The notes beneath the pieces were generated by a model. That model did no database searches, was not told the DNA's origin, and saw only the letters and a program-made list of their open reading frames with translations. Positions 37,898 through 46,540 of a stretch of 64,000 bases of DNA are shown one piece after another. Location of the stretch: contig NZ_CP130831.1 of assembly GCF_030549525.1 (NCBI RefSeq), positions 4,303,501-4,367,500 of the forward strand, read 5' to 3'. This DNA is from Stenotrophomonas sp. 704A1 (GTDB lineage Bacteria; Pseudomonadota; Gammaproteobacteria; Xanthomonadales; Xanthomonadaceae). Both the position numbers and the translations under genes were made by a program. Within the stretch, counting starts at the first letter, position 1. The number at the start of each line of letters is the position of its first letter.

Positions 37898-40003
37898 ATG
37901 CTCTGGATTCTGCTGCTGTCGTTGTTGCTGCTGTCCTGGTTGTTCCTCGCGTCCGCGAAGTGGGTGTGGTGGAAGGCCGGCCTGTTCTCGCTGCTGCTGC
38001 TGGCACTCAGTGCCTGGTGGCTGATCGACAAGTTGTCCGGAGACGGACTCAACGCTGCCACCCTGTATCACCTGGGCGCCGACATGGAAGGCGCCGGCGT
38101 TGCTGATTTCAAGGGGTATATCGCCGGCTTCCTGGTGCTGGCCGCGGTCTCGCTGCTGCCGCTGTTCGCCACGCGGGTGAAGCGCTGGCACCATCCCTCT
38201 GCCGGCGGCGCGTGGTTTGCCGGGTTCGCCGCCGTGTGGGTCGCCACGCTCATGATCAGTCCATTGGCACGCGACGGCCAGCGCCTGTACCAGCAGTTGC
38301 GGCCGGTGGATTTCGCACGCATCGCGCCGGAGTACCAGGTGCCGACGCAACCGCTGCAGCGCCCGCGCAACATCGTCTGGATCTACGGCGAAAGCCTGGA
38401 GCGCACCTACCTGGATGAGGCCGTGTTCCCCGGGTTGATGCCCCATCTGAACCGCCTGGCCGGCAGATCGCTGGATGTGCGCGGCCTGGCTTCGGCCGAA
38501 GGCGGCGGCTGGACCATTGCCGGGCTGGTGTCCTCCATGTGTGGCGTCCCGCTGACCACCGCGCAGGGCGATGAGAACAGCATGGACCGGATGGGCAGCT
38601 TCCTGCCCAAGGCGGTGTGCCTGGGCGACTACCTGAAACAGCAGGGCTACACCAATCACTACCTGGGCGGCGCCAACGGCCAGTTCGCCGGCAAGGGCCA
38701 GTTCCTGTCCAGCCACGGCTTCGATGAAGTGCATGACCTGGCCTGGTTCAAGCAGCAGAAGAAGATCGGCCGCATCCACTACTCGGCCTGGGGCGTGCAC
38801 GACGACGTGCTGCTGGACACCGCCTACCAGCGTTTCGAACAGCTCTCGCGCGCCGGCGCACCGTTCATGCTGACCACGCTGACGATGGATACCCACCACC
38901 CGGCCGGGCACCTGCCGGTGTCGTGCAAGGGCGAGCGTTACCAGAGCCGGTACGGCAACATCGGCCTGCTCAATGCACTGAAGTGCACCGACCGGCTGAT
39001 CTCGCAGCTGGTCGAACGCATCCAGGCCAGTCCGTACGGCAAGGACACGCTGATCGTGATCGCCTCCGACCATCTGGCCATGCCCAACGACCTCAGCCAT
39101 GTACTGGCCAGCCAGAAACGCGAGAACCTGCTGCTGTTCCTGGGCGACGGCGTGGCCCCGCGCCAGCTGGCGGCGGAGGAGGCTTCGACGCTGGACTCCG
39201 GTGCCACCCTGCTCAGCCTGCTCGACCCCGCGCTGAACACCCTCGGCTTTGGCCGCTCGCTGCTGGATGACACGCGTGCACCGAGTGCCAGCGTCGCCGC
39301 GCATCGCGACGGTGGCCGCGACTACCCGCAGTACCTGGCCTTTGCCCGTTCGCTGTGGCTGGGCGAGCCGACCCGGCAGCTGAAGATCGATGGCGATGAC
39401 CAGGTGGTGGTGGGCCTGCAGCACGTGCAGCCGCCGGTGCTGCTGGAATACGACAAGGACTGGGACCTGAAGTCGGTGTACCTGGAAAACACCTCGCGCC
39501 AGTTCGACGACGCCGATCCGGACAACACCCTGGCCTACATCGATCGCTGCACCGCGTTCGAGGATGGGTCGGCCGACGGCGACTGGTGTGCGCTGCTGGT
39601 CAACCGTGACAACGGCATCAAGCTGTACCGCGATGACGATCTGCGCGGCGGCATCGCGGTGGATGCGCCGCTGGAAGCGCTGCAGGGCCCCCGTCCGAGC
39701 GTGCGCCAGGCGCACATGATCACCCAGAAGGGGCGCCGCACCCGCGCCGGGCAGTACATGCTGCAGCTGGTGGCGAGCACGCGGCCGGATCGCGGCTTCT
39801 GGATCGAAGCGGTGTCTTCGCAGCGCAAGGTGGTGCTGGCCCAGCAGTGGGTGCAGCCGGATGCGGATGGCAGGATCAACGTGTCCTTCGGCCTGGACCA
39901 TGCCGTGGACGATCTGGAGATCCGCGCCTGGTTGAACCATGCCGAGACGCTGGCGGTGGATACGTTCGCGCTGGTGCCTTCGCGCAACCGACCGCGGGGG
40001 TAG
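37898..40003 (+). CDS. opgB: OpgB-like phosphoglycerol transferase (LTA synthase/sulfatase fold)
   Basis: 701 residues. Three or four N-terminal membrane helices (residues 1-150) precede a periplasmic alkaline-phosphatase-type domain with IVWIYGESLERTYLDE and the nucleophile region EGGGWTIAGLVSSMCGVPL (Thr), TTLTMDTHHPAGHLP and IASDHLAMPND as metal-site motifs. OpgB (MdoB) moves phosphoglycerol from phosphatidylglycerol to osmoregulated periplasmic glucans; length and motifs fit (E. coli 763). The ATG at 37898 lacks a strong ribosome site, so a GTG or TTG upstream is possible. Confidence 0.85.
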   Translation: MLWILLLSLLLLSWLFLASAKWVWWKAGLFSLLLLALSAWWLIDKLSGDGLNAATLYHLGADMEGAGVADFKGYIAGFLVLAAVSLLPLFATRVKRWHHPSAGGAWFAGFAAVWVATLMISPLARDGQRLYQQLRPVDFARIAPEYQVPTQPLQRPRNIVWIYGESLERTYLDEAVFPGLMPHLNRLAGRSLDVRGLASAEGGGWTIAGLVSSMCGVPLTTAQGDENSMDRMGSFLPKAVCLGDYLKQQGYTNHYLGGANGQFAGKGQFLSSHGFDEVHDLAWFKQQKKIGRIHYSAWGVHDDVLLDTAYQRFEQLSRAGAPFMLTTLTMDTHHPAGHLPVSCKGERYQSRYGNIGLLNALKCTDRLISQLVERIQASPYGKDTLIVIASDHLAMPNDLSHVLASQKRENLLLFLGDGVAPRQLAAEEASTLDSGATLLSLLDPALNTLGFGRSLLDDTRAPSASVAAHRDGGRDYPQYLAFARSLWLGEPTRQLKIDGDDQVVVGLQHVQPPVLLEYDKDWDLKSVYLENTSRQFDDADPDNTLAYIDRCTAFEDGSADGDWCALLVNRDNGIKLYRDDDLRGGIAVDAPLEALQGPRPSVRQAHMITQKGRRTRAGQYMLQLVASTRPDRGFWIEAVSSQRKVVLAQQWVQPDADGRINVSFGLDHAVDDLEIRAWLNHAETLAVDTFALVPSRNRPRG

Positions 40004-40086
40004 GGTTCTTTGCAGGGCTGCGCCCTGCACCCGCCGAAGCAACGGCCGAAGCAACAGCAACGGCAACAGCGGGCATTCCGTGGGAT

Positions 40087-40188
40087 GGCGGGGTGGGTCC
40101 GGTTGCGGGAGACGCCGTAAACCCATCCATGGGGGCTTGGCCGCGGCATCCATGCCGCGGACACTCCCGCAACCGGACCCACCCCGCC
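40087..40188 (+). repeat. Hairpin element, left copy
   Basis: Arms 40087-40111 and 40164-40188 are a perfect 25-base inverted repeat. The loop holds GCCGTAAACCCATCCATGG and a second hairpin CCGCGGCAT-CC-ATGCCGCGG (40141-40160). Confidence 0.9.
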
Positions 40189-40224
40189 TTCGACAGTTTT
40201 CCACGATCTGTCGGAAATACTATT

Positions 40225-40265
40225 GGGGTCAGATCCGTTTTCCGGAGGAAAACGGATCTGACCCC
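40225..40265. repeat. 19-base perfect inverted repeat at the centre
   Basis: Arms 40225-40243 and 40247-40265 (starting GGGGTCAGATCC) flank a 3-base GGA loop. It would fold as a near-perfect hairpin in either transcript and could act as a two-way barrier. Confidence 0.9.
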
Positions 40266-40290
40266 ATATTGATTTCGCTATCTGACAAAC

Positions 40291-40314
40291 GTGTCGACCA
40301 AGGTCGACACCTAC
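40291..40314 (-). repeat. GTAG-headed SMAG palindrome
   Basis: GTGTCGACC-AA-GGTCGACAC followed by CTAC; on the minus strand it reads GTAG then the hairpin. Confidence 0.8.
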
Positions 40315-40338
40315 CGACAGCCGCAGGAATCTGTCAGA

Positions 40339-40442
40339 GGTGGGGCGGTGTGGGTTGGCAGGACCGTTGGCGCCATGGATGGCGCCATCGAGCCCCCATG
40401 GACGGGTTTACGGCGTGTCCTGACAACCCACACCGCCCCGCC
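40339..40442 (-). repeat. Hairpin element, right copy (inverted)
   Basis: Arms 40339-40364 and 40417-40442 pair with about two mismatches. On the minus strand the loop has GCCGTAAACCC-TCCATGG like the left copy, then the inner hairpin TGGCGCCAT-CC-ATGGCGCCA (40368-40387). Confidence 0.88.
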
Positions 40443-40540
40443 AAACCACGGAATGCCCGCTGCTGCCTTTGCCGTTGCTTTTGCTTTTGCTGTTGCTCCG
40501 GCTCGTAGCGGGTGCAGGGCGCAGCCCTGCAGAGAAACCC

Positions 40541-42943
40541 CTACTCCTGCGGGTCGCGGGTGATGTGGATATCGGTCGGGGTGGACAGCGGGATGTTCCG
40601 CTCGGCCAGGATCTGCAGCAGGCTGAAATAGAGGTCGCTGCGGGCGGCGTAGACCTGCCGCGGGCTGGCGACATAGGCGAAGCTGTTGATGGTGATCTGA
40701 CCGCCGGCAATGCTGTCGATGTACACCGTCGGTGCCGGCTGCTGCAGCACGCTGTCATGGGCGCCATAGGCCTCCAGCAGCGCCTCGCGCAGGCCACCGA
40801 CATCGGTGCTGGGCGGCACCGCGAACTGGATCTGGATGCGGCCCTGGTTGTTGCCCATCGTCATGTTGCGCACGGTCTTGGTGACCAGCTCGGAGTTGGG
40901 CACGATCAGCGTCGACTTGTCGCCCACCTGGATCTCGGTGGAACGCAGGCTGATGCGTCGGATGTCCCCTTCCTGATCGCCAAGCTTCACCCAGTCGCCG
41001 ATCTTCACCGGACGCTCGGCCAGCAGGATCAGGCCGGACACGAAGTTCTGGGTGATCACCTGCAGGCCGAAGCCGATACCCACCGACAGCGCGCTGACCA
41101 GCAGCGCGAGCTTGCTCAGCTGCAGGCCCATCGCGCTCAGCGCCCAGATCACCGCGATGATGATGCCCAGGTAACGGGCCACCGTACTGACCGAGTTGCG
41201 GGCCCCCAGATCCAGTTCGGTCTTCGGCAGGTACGTGTCGGTCAACCAGCGCTGCACCAGCTGGGTAACCGCCAGCCCCGCCAGCAGCACCAGCACCGCC
41301 AGCACGATCCGCACCGGCTCCAGCTTGGTCCCGCCGATATCGAAGCCGGTGGTGAACAACGAGGAGAAGCGCTCCACCACTGCACCGATGTTGCCGAACG
41401 GCGCCACCAGCGCCAGCAGGGCGATCAGCACGACGATGGTGCGCAGGGCGGCCGACAACAGCACGCCGGCCTGCTCCAGCCGCGATACGCTCAGGCCGGT
41501 GCTGAGCAGGATGGTCTGGCCGACCCGGCTGTCGGCGTTGAGCAGCCAGGTGCTCAGGTCATCGACGAACTTGAACAGCAGTGTCGCTGCCAGCACCACG
41601 ATGCTGCCGCCGATCAGCTGCTGGTTCACGAACTTGGCGAGGTTCAGGTACCCCATCAGGGTGGCGATGATGGCCGCCACCACCGCGATGTTGCCCGCCA
41701 CCCGCGCCAGCACCAGCCAGCTGCTGCGCCGCACCGGCGTGCTCGTTCCGAGGCCGTCGGCCTGTGCTTCCAACTTGGCTTCGGCCTCGGCGGTCTGCCG
41801 GCGGTGCAGGCGTGCCAGGGTCACCAGCATGGCCATGATCAGGCCGAGGTAGGTCAGGGCGATCAGGCCGTCCAGCGCCACCGTGGTCACGTCGCTGGTG
41901 CGCGTGGCCTGGTCCAGCGCCACCAGTACCGTGCTCAGCCAGGCCAGCGCTGCCGCGCCCCAAGCGTACTTGCGCAGCTTGAGCGCGGCGGTGTCATCCA
42001 GATTCAGCAGCCGCCACGAGGGCCGCTTGGGCACCAGCAGGCAGGCGCTGAGCGCGGCGATGAACGCGGCGCGGAAGGTCGCCGTTTCCAGTCCTTCGGC
42101 CACCACCTGCAGGCGCGGCGCGATCGCGTCGATCGCATCGAGTGCGGCCACCAGCACCACCACCGCGTAGCCGGGCAGCAGGGTGCCGACCAGCAGCAGC
42201 CACATGGCCAGCCCCGATCGACGCAGGCGACCGTCAGGCGCACGTTCGCTGGCTGCGAACCGCCGCCCCAGCCCGCGCAGCCACAGGCGCAGCGGGAACA
42301 TCATGATCAGTGCCGCGGCCAGGCCCAGCAGCAGGGTGCCCCAGCCGTTGCTGCGGATGCCCGCCACCAGCGCCGCACGGCCCTGTTCGGCCAGCGGCGC
42401 GACGCGGGCGATGTCGATCGGCAGGCGCTCGGCCACCTTGCGCCACAGCGCCGGCGACAACGGCGAAGCGACTTTCTGGCCCAGCTCCTCGGTGCGTTGT
42501 GCGGTGCGCTGCTGATCGATGTCGGAGGCCAGCTGCTGGGCGCGCACGGCACTGGTCTTGGCCTGCGCCACCGAGGCCGCCAGGGCATCGCGCTGGCGGG
42601 TGATGGTGCGGCGCTGGGCTGCCAGTTCCGGCGGCTCGGTGGTGCCCTCGGCGGGCGTTCCCAGCTGCGCCAGCTGCTCGTTGATCCGGTCCAGCTGCGG
42701 TTGCAGTGTCTTGTCCAGCGCTTCGGCGTCGCGCCGTGCCTGCGCGGCGTTGTCAGACAGCATCGCCAGTGTTTCGGTGGCCGCGGCGTCACCGCGCTTG
42801 CGCTCGATGTCGTTCAGGGTGGACTCGATCTGTGCCAGCTGCTGCTTCGGGCTCGGCTCCTCGTCCTGGGCCAGCACCGGCGCGGCCACCAGCAGCAGGC
42901 TGCACAACAGCAGGCCCAGCCAGGGCCCGCGTACCAGGATCAT
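40541..42943 (-). CDS. Mechanosensitive channel of the MscS/MscK superfamily (DUF3772)
   Basis: 800 residues from the ATG at 42943 (a GTG at 43015 adds 24). A signal peptide ends in VLAQDEE. The periplasmic coiled-coil domain (about 30-170: QLAQIESTLNDIERKRG, LDRINEQLAQL) is the DUF3772 part. About ten membrane helices follow. The MscS pore and beta domain are at the end: SALSVGIGFGLQVITQNFVSGLILLAERPVKIGDWV, IRRISLRSTEIQVGDKSTLIVPNSELVTK. It should relieve turgor on osmotic downshock. It converges with opgB across the palindrome block. Confidence 0.88.
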   Translation of the reverse strand: MILVRGPWLGLLLCSLLLVAAPVLAQDEEPSPKQQLAQIESTLNDIERKRGDAAATETLAMLSDNAAQARRDAEALDKTLQPQLDRINEQLAQLGTPAEGTTEPPELAAQRRTITRQRDALAASVAQAKTSAVRAQQLASDIDQQRTAQRTEELGQKVASPLSPALWRKVAERLPIDIARVAPLAEQGRAALVAGIRSNGWGTLLLGLAAALIMMFPLRLWLRGLGRRFAASERAPDGRLRRSGLAMWLLLVGTLLPGYAVVVLVAALDAIDAIAPRLQVVAEGLETATFRAAFIAALSACLLVPKRPSWRLLNLDDTAALKLRKYAWGAAALAWLSTVLVALDQATRTSDVTTVALDGLIALTYLGLIMAMLVTLARLHRRQTAEAEAKLEAQADGLGTSTPVRRSSWLVLARVAGNIAVVAAIIATLMGYLNLAKFVNQQLIGGSIVVLAATLLFKFVDDLSTWLLNADSRVGQTILLSTGLSVSRLEQAGVLLSAALRTIVVLIALLALVAPFGNIGAVVERFSSLFTTGFDIGGTKLEPVRIVLAVLVLLAGLAVTQLVQRWLTDTYLPKTELDLGARNSVSTVARYLGIIIAVIWALSAMGLQLSKLALLVSALSVGIGFGLQVITQNFVSGLILLAERPVKIGDWVKLGDQEGDIRRISLRSTEIQVGDKSTLIVPNSELVTKTVRNMTMGNNQGRIQIQFAVPPSTDVGGLREALLEAYGAHDSVLQQPAPTVYIDSIAGGQITINSFAYVASPRQVYAARSDLYFSLLQILAERNIPLSTPTDIHITRDPQE

Positions 42944-43097
42944 TCGGAAGAAGGAAGACAAGCCAGCCACACCGGTTCGCGCGGACCACCGCGCCTGCGC
43001 GCGACTATACGGCACGGCCGGTAAACAGCCGATGGCGGAGCCCGCCAGGCACCGGCGGCGACGCAGCCGCAGCGCCGGCTGGCGGGCGCCGGATGGC

Positions 43098-43346
43098 TCA
43101 GTACTTCAGCCGCAGCTCTTCCACATTGGGCTGCTGCAGCGCGTACCAGTCCTGGAACTCCTCCTCGGTGATCTCGTCCGGGGCATACACCGCGATCGGG
43201 TGCCAGGCGTGGTCGGTCGGCAACGGCTGGCGCGGGCCGGCACGCAGGCTGTAGCTCACCCCTTCGTAGTCGACCAGATCATCGACCTGCGGCCATTGCT
43301 CGCGGGCGAACGAAGTTTCATTCTTCAACAGGATCACCTGGTACAT
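43098..43346 (-). CDS. Small conserved-looking hypothetical protein
   Basis: 82 residues starting MYQVILLKNETSFAREQW. Acidic, soluble, without signal peptide or membrane segment; it contains DDLVDYEGVSYSL, HAWHPIAVYAPDEITEEEF and ends EELRLKY. No family was recognised. The frame is open upstream to 43529 but the sequence there is Arg/Ala-rich and looks non-coding. It is divergent from the lipocalin gene. Confidence 0.65.
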   Translation of the reverse strand: MYQVILLKNETSFAREQWPQVDDLVDYEGVSYSLRAGPRQPLPTDHAWHPIAVYAPDEITEEEFQDWYALQQPNVEELRLKY

Positions 43347-43531
43347 CGGCACCTCCACATCGGTTGGATCGAAGGAACACGGCGCTGGCCGGAAGCATAC
43401 CGCCGCGCCGATGACAGCGAGCGCCCCGCCATGGCGACGGAACGTTCTGGACACGGCCCTCGCCCCGGCTTCACCCGCCCGTGGCGCCGCCCTCGGCATC
43501 GTGAAACGCCCCGTTGCCGACCCGCACACCG

Positions 43532-44026
43532 ATGACCGACCATCCGCCCCTGAAGACCGTCCCCGACCTCAAGCTGCCCCGCTACCTGGGAACCTGGTAC
43601 GAGATCGCACGCCTGCCCATGCGCCACGAGCCGGAGGGCTGCACCGACGTCTCGGCGCATTACAGCCTGCTCGACAACGGCCACGTGCAGGTGCACAACC
43701 GCTGCCGCATGGACGGCGAGGTCGAAGAGGCCATCGGCGAGGCCTGCCCGGTGGACAACGACAGCGCGCGGCTGGAAGTCAGCTTCCTGCCCAAGGGCCT
43801 GCGCTGGCTGCCGTTCACCAAGGGCGACTACTGGGTGATCCAGGTGGCGCCGGACTACAGCGTGGCCCTGGTCGGCAGCCCCGACCGCAAGTACCTGTGG
43901 CTGCTGGCCCGGGAGCCGCGCCTGGATGCCACCGTGCAGGAGCATTATCTGGCGGCCGCACGCCTGCAGGGCTTCGATCTGTCCGAACTGATCCAGACCC
44001 CGCACACCGGCCAGCCGACCGCCTGA
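43532..44026 (+). CDS. Lipocalin (Blc-like)
   Basis: 164 residues. LPRYLGTWYEIARLPMRHE carries the lipocalin GxW motif, NDSARLEVSFLPKG and GDYWVIQVAPDYSVALVGSPDRKYLWLLARE the later strands as in bacterial Blc. E. coli Blc is a 177-residue outer-membrane lipoprotein that binds lysophospholipids; here there is no signal peptide or lipobox from the ATG at 43532, so a cytoplasmic location is implied unless translation starts upstream. It lies 12 bases before the FAD oxidoreductase and is probably cotranscribed. Confidence 0.85.
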   Translation: MTDHPPLKTVPDLKLPRYLGTWYEIARLPMRHEPEGCTDVSAHYSLLDNGHVQVHNRCRMDGEVEEAIGEACPVDNDSARLEVSFLPKGLRWLPFTKGDYWVIQVAPDYSVALVGSPDRKYLWLLAREPRLDATVQEHYLAAARLQGFDLSELIQTPHTGQPTA

Positions 44027-44038
44027 GCACGCGCACGC

Positions 44039-45247
44039 ATGGACCTGAAAAGCGGCTATCCATGGTGGGCGGTTCGCAATGGCCTGATCCAGGCATTCCC
44101 GCCGCTGGAACAGGACCTGCAGTGCGATGTGCTGGTGGTGGGCGGCGGCATCACCGGTGCGTTGATCGCCGATGAGCTGTCGGCCCATGGCCATGATGTT
44201 GCGCTGATCGAGCAGCGCGACATCGGCTGGGGCAGCACTGCAGCCAGTACTGCGTTGCTGCAGTACGAGATCGACACCCATCTGCTGGAGCTGGCCGCGC
44301 AGTATGGCCAGGAGGCTGCAGCGCTTGCCTACCAAGCATGCGCCGATGCGATTCCGGCCCTGGGCGACGTGGCACGCGGCCTGAAGGACGTGGATTTTCA
44401 ACGCATGGACAGCCTGTACCTGGCCAGCCGCCACCGCGACGTGCCACGGCTGATGGCCGAAGGCGAGGCTCGCCGCGGCATCGGCCTGGATGCCCGCTGG
44501 CTCGACCGCGGCGCTCTGCACGAACGGTTCGGGGTGGACGCCGGTGGCGCGCTGCTGACCCGGCAGGCGGCCCGCGTGGATCCCTATTGCCTGACCTATC
44601 GCCTGCTGCAGCGCGTGCGCCGGCGCGGTGGCCATATCCACGACCGCACCGTGCTGCATACCCTCGCCCCCAGCGCGCGCGGCGTAACCGCCCGCACCGA
44701 ATCCGGCATGCAGATCCGTGCCCGCCACGTGGTGCTGGCCATGGGCTATGCCAACCAGCGGTGGCTGGACGCACGCGTGGCGCGCAACCGCAGCAGCTAT
44801 GCCTTCATCACCGATCCGATCGATGCCGATCTGCTGGGCCGGCTGCAGCGCACGATGGTCTGGGAAAGCGCGCGCCCCTACCTGTACCTGCGCGCCACCG
44901 GCGACCGCCGGCTGCTGGTGGGCGGGCTGGACGATGCCATCGACATCCCCGCCCGCCGCGACCGCCGCGTGCAGGGCAAGGCCCGCAAGCTGATGAAGCA
45001 GCTGCTGCACTGGTTTCCGCAGCTGCAGCCCACCGCGGCGTTTTCCTGGGCCGGCACGTTCGCCGAAACCGCCGATGGCCTGCCGTTCTTCGGCCCGCAT
45101 CCGCAGTGGGGGCCGCGGGTACAGTTCGCCATGGCCTACGGCGGCAATGGCATTACCTATTCGATGATCGGTGCCGCCCTGCTGCGCGCGCGGATCGAGC
45201 GGCGACGGCACGCGCTGCAGGACCTGTTCGGGTTCGGGCGGTTGTAA
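44039..45247 (+). CDS. FAD-dependent oxidoreductase (DAO family)
   Basis: 402 residues. The ADP-binding motif VVGGGITGALIADELSAHGHDVALIE covers residues about 34-59, followed by RDIGWGSTAASTALLQYE, typical of glycine/D-amino-acid or glycerol-3-phosphate dehydrogenase-like deaminating oxidoreductases. The C-terminal half has LPFFGPHPQWGP and AYGGNGITYSMIGA, the FAD O2-side motif. The substrate is unknown. It is coupled with the lipocalin upstream. Confidence 0.85.
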   Translation: MDLKSGYPWWAVRNGLIQAFPPLEQDLQCDVLVVGGGITGALIADELSAHGHDVALIEQRDIGWGSTAASTALLQYEIDTHLLELAAQYGQEAAALAYQACADAIPALGDVARGLKDVDFQRMDSLYLASRHRDVPRLMAEGEARRGIGLDARWLDRGALHERFGVDAGGALLTRQAARVDPYCLTYRLLQRVRRRGGHIHDRTVLHTLAPSARGVTARTESGMQIRARHVVLAMGYANQRWLDARVARNRSSYAFITDPIDADLLGRLQRTMVWESARPYLYLRATGDRRLLVGGLDDAIDIPARRDRRVQGKARKLMKQLLHWFPQLQPTAAFSWAGTFAETADGLPFFGPHPQWGPRVQFAMAYGGNGITYSMIGAALLRARIERRRHALQDLFGFGRL

Positions 45248-45252
45248 GGCCG

Positions 45253-45274
45253 GCCGGGCAGGGCCCGGCGCTAC
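45253..45274 (-). repeat. GTAG palindrome
   Basis: GCCGGGC-AGG-GCCCGGC followed by GCTAC, directly after the FAD oxidoreductase stop. Confidence 0.65.
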
Positions 45275-45371
45275 CGTTGCGGGCCGGCGACAGGCATCAT
45301 TCAAGCAACGCCTGCTAGCGTCGGCCTGTACCGCCGCGTGCTGCGCGGTCCCTCTGCGCTGGAGAGCCGTG

Positions 45372-45863
45372 ATGATCCGCCCCCTGACCCTGCTGCTGTG
45401 CCTGGCTGCGGCCCTGCCCGGGACCGTGCTGGCGCAGTCCGCTGCCGGCGCCACCGCACCCCAGGCATCCGGCCTGGATCTGTCGGTGCCGCAGGCACCG
45501 ATGCGCTATCTCAACGACCCGACCCTGCAGCAGGATCCGCCAGGCACCTTCTATGGCGACAAGACCGGCCCGCGCGTACATGGCGACGGCCGGATCGCCG
45601 ATGTGCAGGACGACAAGGTCAAGGTGTCAGGCAGCTTCACCACCGGCATCGGCTACGCCAAGAACTACGGCAACACGCATTACAACGCCGCCACGCTCAA
45701 TCTCAGCAAGAACTACACCAACGATGAGGGCAAGACCCGCGGGGTCAACGTCAACATCCATGTGAGCGAAGGCAAGGGCCCGGGGTTCTTCGGGCCGTAT
45801 GGCGGGGGGTACTACGGCGGTGGCCCCGGCTACTGGGATTACCCGCCGCCGTACGGCTGGTAA
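45372..45863 (+). CDS. Unknown secreted protein with Gly/Tyr/Pro-rich tail
   Basis: 163 residues. MIRPLTLLLCLAAALPGTVLAQS is a signal peptide (cleavage after LAQ or LAQSA). A middle part (PPGTFYGDKTGPRVHG, VKVSGSFTTGIGYAKNYG, NAATLNLSKNYT) looks beta-rich and the last 30 residues are FFGPYGGGYYGGGPGYW-like. Probably periplasmic or surface-located. No family was recognised. Confidence 0.75.
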   Translation: MIRPLTLLLCLAAALPGTVLAQSAAGATAPQASGLDLSVPQAPMRYLNDPTLQQDPPGTFYGDKTGPRVHGDGRIADVQDDKVKVSGSFTTGIGYAKNYGNTHYNAATLNLSKNYTNDEGKTRGVNVNIHVSEGKGPGFFGPYGGGYYGGGPGYWDYPPPYGW

Positions 45864-45918
45864 GCCCCGCGCCGGGCCTGGGCCGACCAGGGCCGGCCTC
45901 TACTGGTAACAGCGGAAG

Positions 45919-45985
45919 GTAGCGCCGGGCCATGCCCGGCGGCCTGATGCGCCCGCTGCGCTCGCCGGGCATGGCCCGGCGCTAC
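45919..45985. repeat. Inverted pair of GTAG palindromes
   Basis: GTAGCGCCGGG at 45919 opens one unit (45919-45940) and a second unit in opposite orientation ends with GCTAC (45964-45985). Together they form a dimer with GTAG heads outward, between convergent genes. Confidence 0.8.
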
Positions 45986-46015
45986 TCAGCGACACGCCCC
46001 ATCCCGAAGCAGGCG

Positions 46016-46450
46016 TCAATCCAGCCAGCCATCGCGTTCGCTGTGCAGGATGCGGCCATCATGACCGCTCAACCGCACGTCCACGCGCTGGTTGCGTGCA
46101 TTGCGGGCTTCCAGCGACCAGGTCGCGCCATCCCGTTCCAGCGAGCGGATCTCACGCAGGCCCTGCGCCTGCGCCTTGGCCAGCACCTGTTCGGTGCCCA
46201 GCAACGCGCGGCCATCATGCTCGTCGAAGATTTCGCCGGTCTTCGGATCGACATAGACCTCGCTGAAGCGGCCGTCGGCGCGGCTGACATCGGCTTCCCA
46301 CAGGCCGTCATCGCGTTCGATCTCGTGGATGCGGGTGTAACCGGCCTTGCGCAGGGTCTGTTCCACCTGCGCCATGCCCAGCGGCGCGGCCTGTGCGGCG
46401 GGGACAAGGACCAGCGCGGCGACGGTGGCGAGGGTGAGCGACTTCAACAT
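46016..46450 (-). CDS. Periplasmic PepSY-domain protein
   Basis: 144 residues. Signal peptide MLKSLTLATVAALVLVPAAQA. Two PepSY-like units follow: AQVEQTLRKAGYTRIHEIERDDGLWEADV (about residues 27-55, then YVDPKTGEIFDEH) and VLAKAQAQGLREIRSLERDGATWSLEA (about 88-115, then DGRILHSE). The PepSY fold is seen in protease inhibitors and in small periplasmic partners of sensor kinases. Ribosome site AGGAGAA is 6 bases from the ATG. It is divergent from the PepSY-PhoP-PhoQ operon. Confidence 0.85.
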   Translation of the reverse strand: MLKSLTLATVAALVLVPAAQAAPLGMAQVEQTLRKAGYTRIHEIERDDGLWEADVSRADGRFSEVYVDPKTGEIFDEHDGRALLGTEQVLAKAQAQGLREIRSLERDGATWSLEARNARNQRVDVRLSGHDGRILHSERDGWLD

Positions 46451-46514
46451 GGGGGTTCTCCTGTTCGTGTTCGTGGCCGGACCATCCCGGCAACGCCACA
46501 ATGCACCCCGTGGT

Positions 46515-46540
46515 TAACAGCGCCTTAGCCGGCGCTGTTA
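46515..46540. repeat. 10-base perfect inverted repeat in the PepSY/PhoP intergenic region
   Basis: TAACAGCGCC (46515-46524) and GGCGCTGTTA (46531-46540) around a TTAGCC loop; its right half merges with the direct repeat at 46536-46552. Confidence 0.8.

Larger units (their letters stand above)
40011..40531. repeat. 520-bp composite palindrome (MITE/REPIN-like)
   Basis: The outermost 24 bases (40011-40034) and (40508-40531) are perfect reverse complements. Inward, both sides carry a GCAACAGC/GCAACGGC-rich tract and the shared motif CAGCGGGCATTCCGTGG (40067-40083, and its complement at 40446-40462). Next come two copies of one roughly 100-base hairpin in opposite orientation (40087-40188 and 40339-40442). 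The centre holds a 19-base perfect inverted repeat and a GTAG element. No transposase is present. Confidence 0.85.
40004..40540. other. Convergent gap of 537 bases filled by nested palindromes
   Basis: No gene lies here. The whole gap is a composite of inverted repeats between the converging opgB and mechanosensitive-channel genes; the individual parts are listed separately. Confidence 0.8.

Noticed and set aside
40011..40531. Possible insertion sequence
   Set aside because: Terminal inverted repeats exist but there is no transposase frame inside; it is a non-coding repeat composite.
43347..43529. Upstream extension of the small protein ending at 43098
   Set aside because: The added residues are Arg/Ala/Gly-rich with no signal peptide and look like non-coding GC-rich sequence.
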